Below are positions 5,126 through 5,332 of a stretch of 5,332 nt of DNA, piece by piece (the first letter of the stretch is position 1; each line of letters begins with the position of its first letter). The stretch comes from UBA1189 sp045126595 (lineage in GTDB: Bacteria > Bacteroidota > Bacteroidia > Bacteroidales > Bacteroidaceae). The notes beneath the pieces are model-generated. The model made no database searches and was not told the origin of the DNA. It saw only the letters and a list, made by a program, of their open reading frames with translations. The stretch lies in assembly GCA_045126595.1 (NCBI GenBank), contig JBGVOS010000117.1:1-5332 (forward strand), read 5' to 3'. The position numbers and the translations under genes are program-made.

Positions 5126-5332
5126 ATGAGAATATCAGCAATGCACGCAGGCCAGAAGGGTTGCATAGTGAAGGTCAAGGGGCACGGTAGTGCACGCAAG
5201 CGCACCGTAGATGCAGGCTTTTATAAAGGTATCTGCATCGAGGTGCTGGATGTTGACTCCGAGCAGGTGAGTATCGATGTAGAGGGTGTGCAGCGTACGC
5301 TCACCCTACAGGAAGCCTCGATGATCGAGGTG
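5126..5332 (+). CDS. feoAB: FeoA-domain protein, probably N-terminus of a FeoAB ferrous iron transporter (3' end outside window)
   Basis: The ATG at 5126 opens 69 codons to the window edge with no stop: 'MRISAMHAGQKGCIVKVKGH' and onward, ending 'LTLQEASMIEV'. The order matches an SH3-like FeoA domain: 'L/I-x-x-G-x-x-G-x-IV-x-V-x-GHG' (3-21), an 'RKR' (24-26), 'GFYKG' (31-35), a variable strand pair, and the closing 'LTLQEASMIEV' (59-69). FeoA assists the GTP-driven inner-membrane Fe2+ channel FeoB. In Bacteroidetes, FeoA is commonly fused to the N-terminus of FeoB, and the frame continuing past the FeoA end fits this, but the FeoB part is not visible. The domain is somewhat divergent: the usual 'MG' before the glycine-rich turn is 'AG', and the usual 'APxxDP' stretch after the fourth strand is 'LDVDSEQ'. 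It is transcribed divergently from the asmA-like gene. Confidence 0.75.
   Translation, partial: MRISAMHAGQKGCIVKVKGHGSARKRTVDAGFYKGICIEVLDVDSEQVSIDVEGVQRTLTLQEASMIEV

Overview
The window looks like a chromosomal segment of a Bacteroidales bacterium (Bacteroides, Phocaeicola or Prevotella type). The evidence is a DUF4827-type protein next to a Bacteroidetes-type GlmM, two promoters of the Bacteroidetes form TTTG / TAnnTTTG, no strong Shine-Dalgarno sequences, and an AsmA-like protein of the size seen in this phylum. The genus cannot be fixed from this stretch alone.

Layout, left to right. (1) 1-538, plus strand: the 3' part of a DUF4827 gene whose true start lies outside the window. (2) 563-1954, plus strand: a complete glmM (phosphoglucosamine mutase, cell-wall precursor synthesis), 24 nt downstream and probably in the same operon. 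(3) 1955-2123: the convergent junction. It holds a possible 22-codon hydrophobic/basic mini-ORF whose first and last bases lie in complementary arms, then a strong terminator hairpin usable from both sides. (4) 2124-4811, minus strand: a complete 895-residue AsmA-like envelope protein with an acidic linker and a long Ala/Lys/Glu helical tail. (5) 4812-5125: a 314-nt intergenic region holding the asmA promoter (minus), the promoter of the next gene (plus), an exact 33-bp direct repeat 160 bp apart, and a cluster of palindromes between and across the repeat copies. (6) 5126-5332, plus strand: the first 69 codons of a FeoA-domain protein, probably the N-terminus of a FeoAB ferrous iron transporter, running off the right edge.

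The genes are mostly ordinary envelope and iron housekeeping functions and I see no defence, CRISPR, phage or transposase gene. The least explained part is the intergenic region 4834-5026, where one copy of the direct repeat is itself the asmA promoter (-33 to -7) and the second copy is the same promoter with its last consensus base changed. Second is the structured mini-ORF after glmM.
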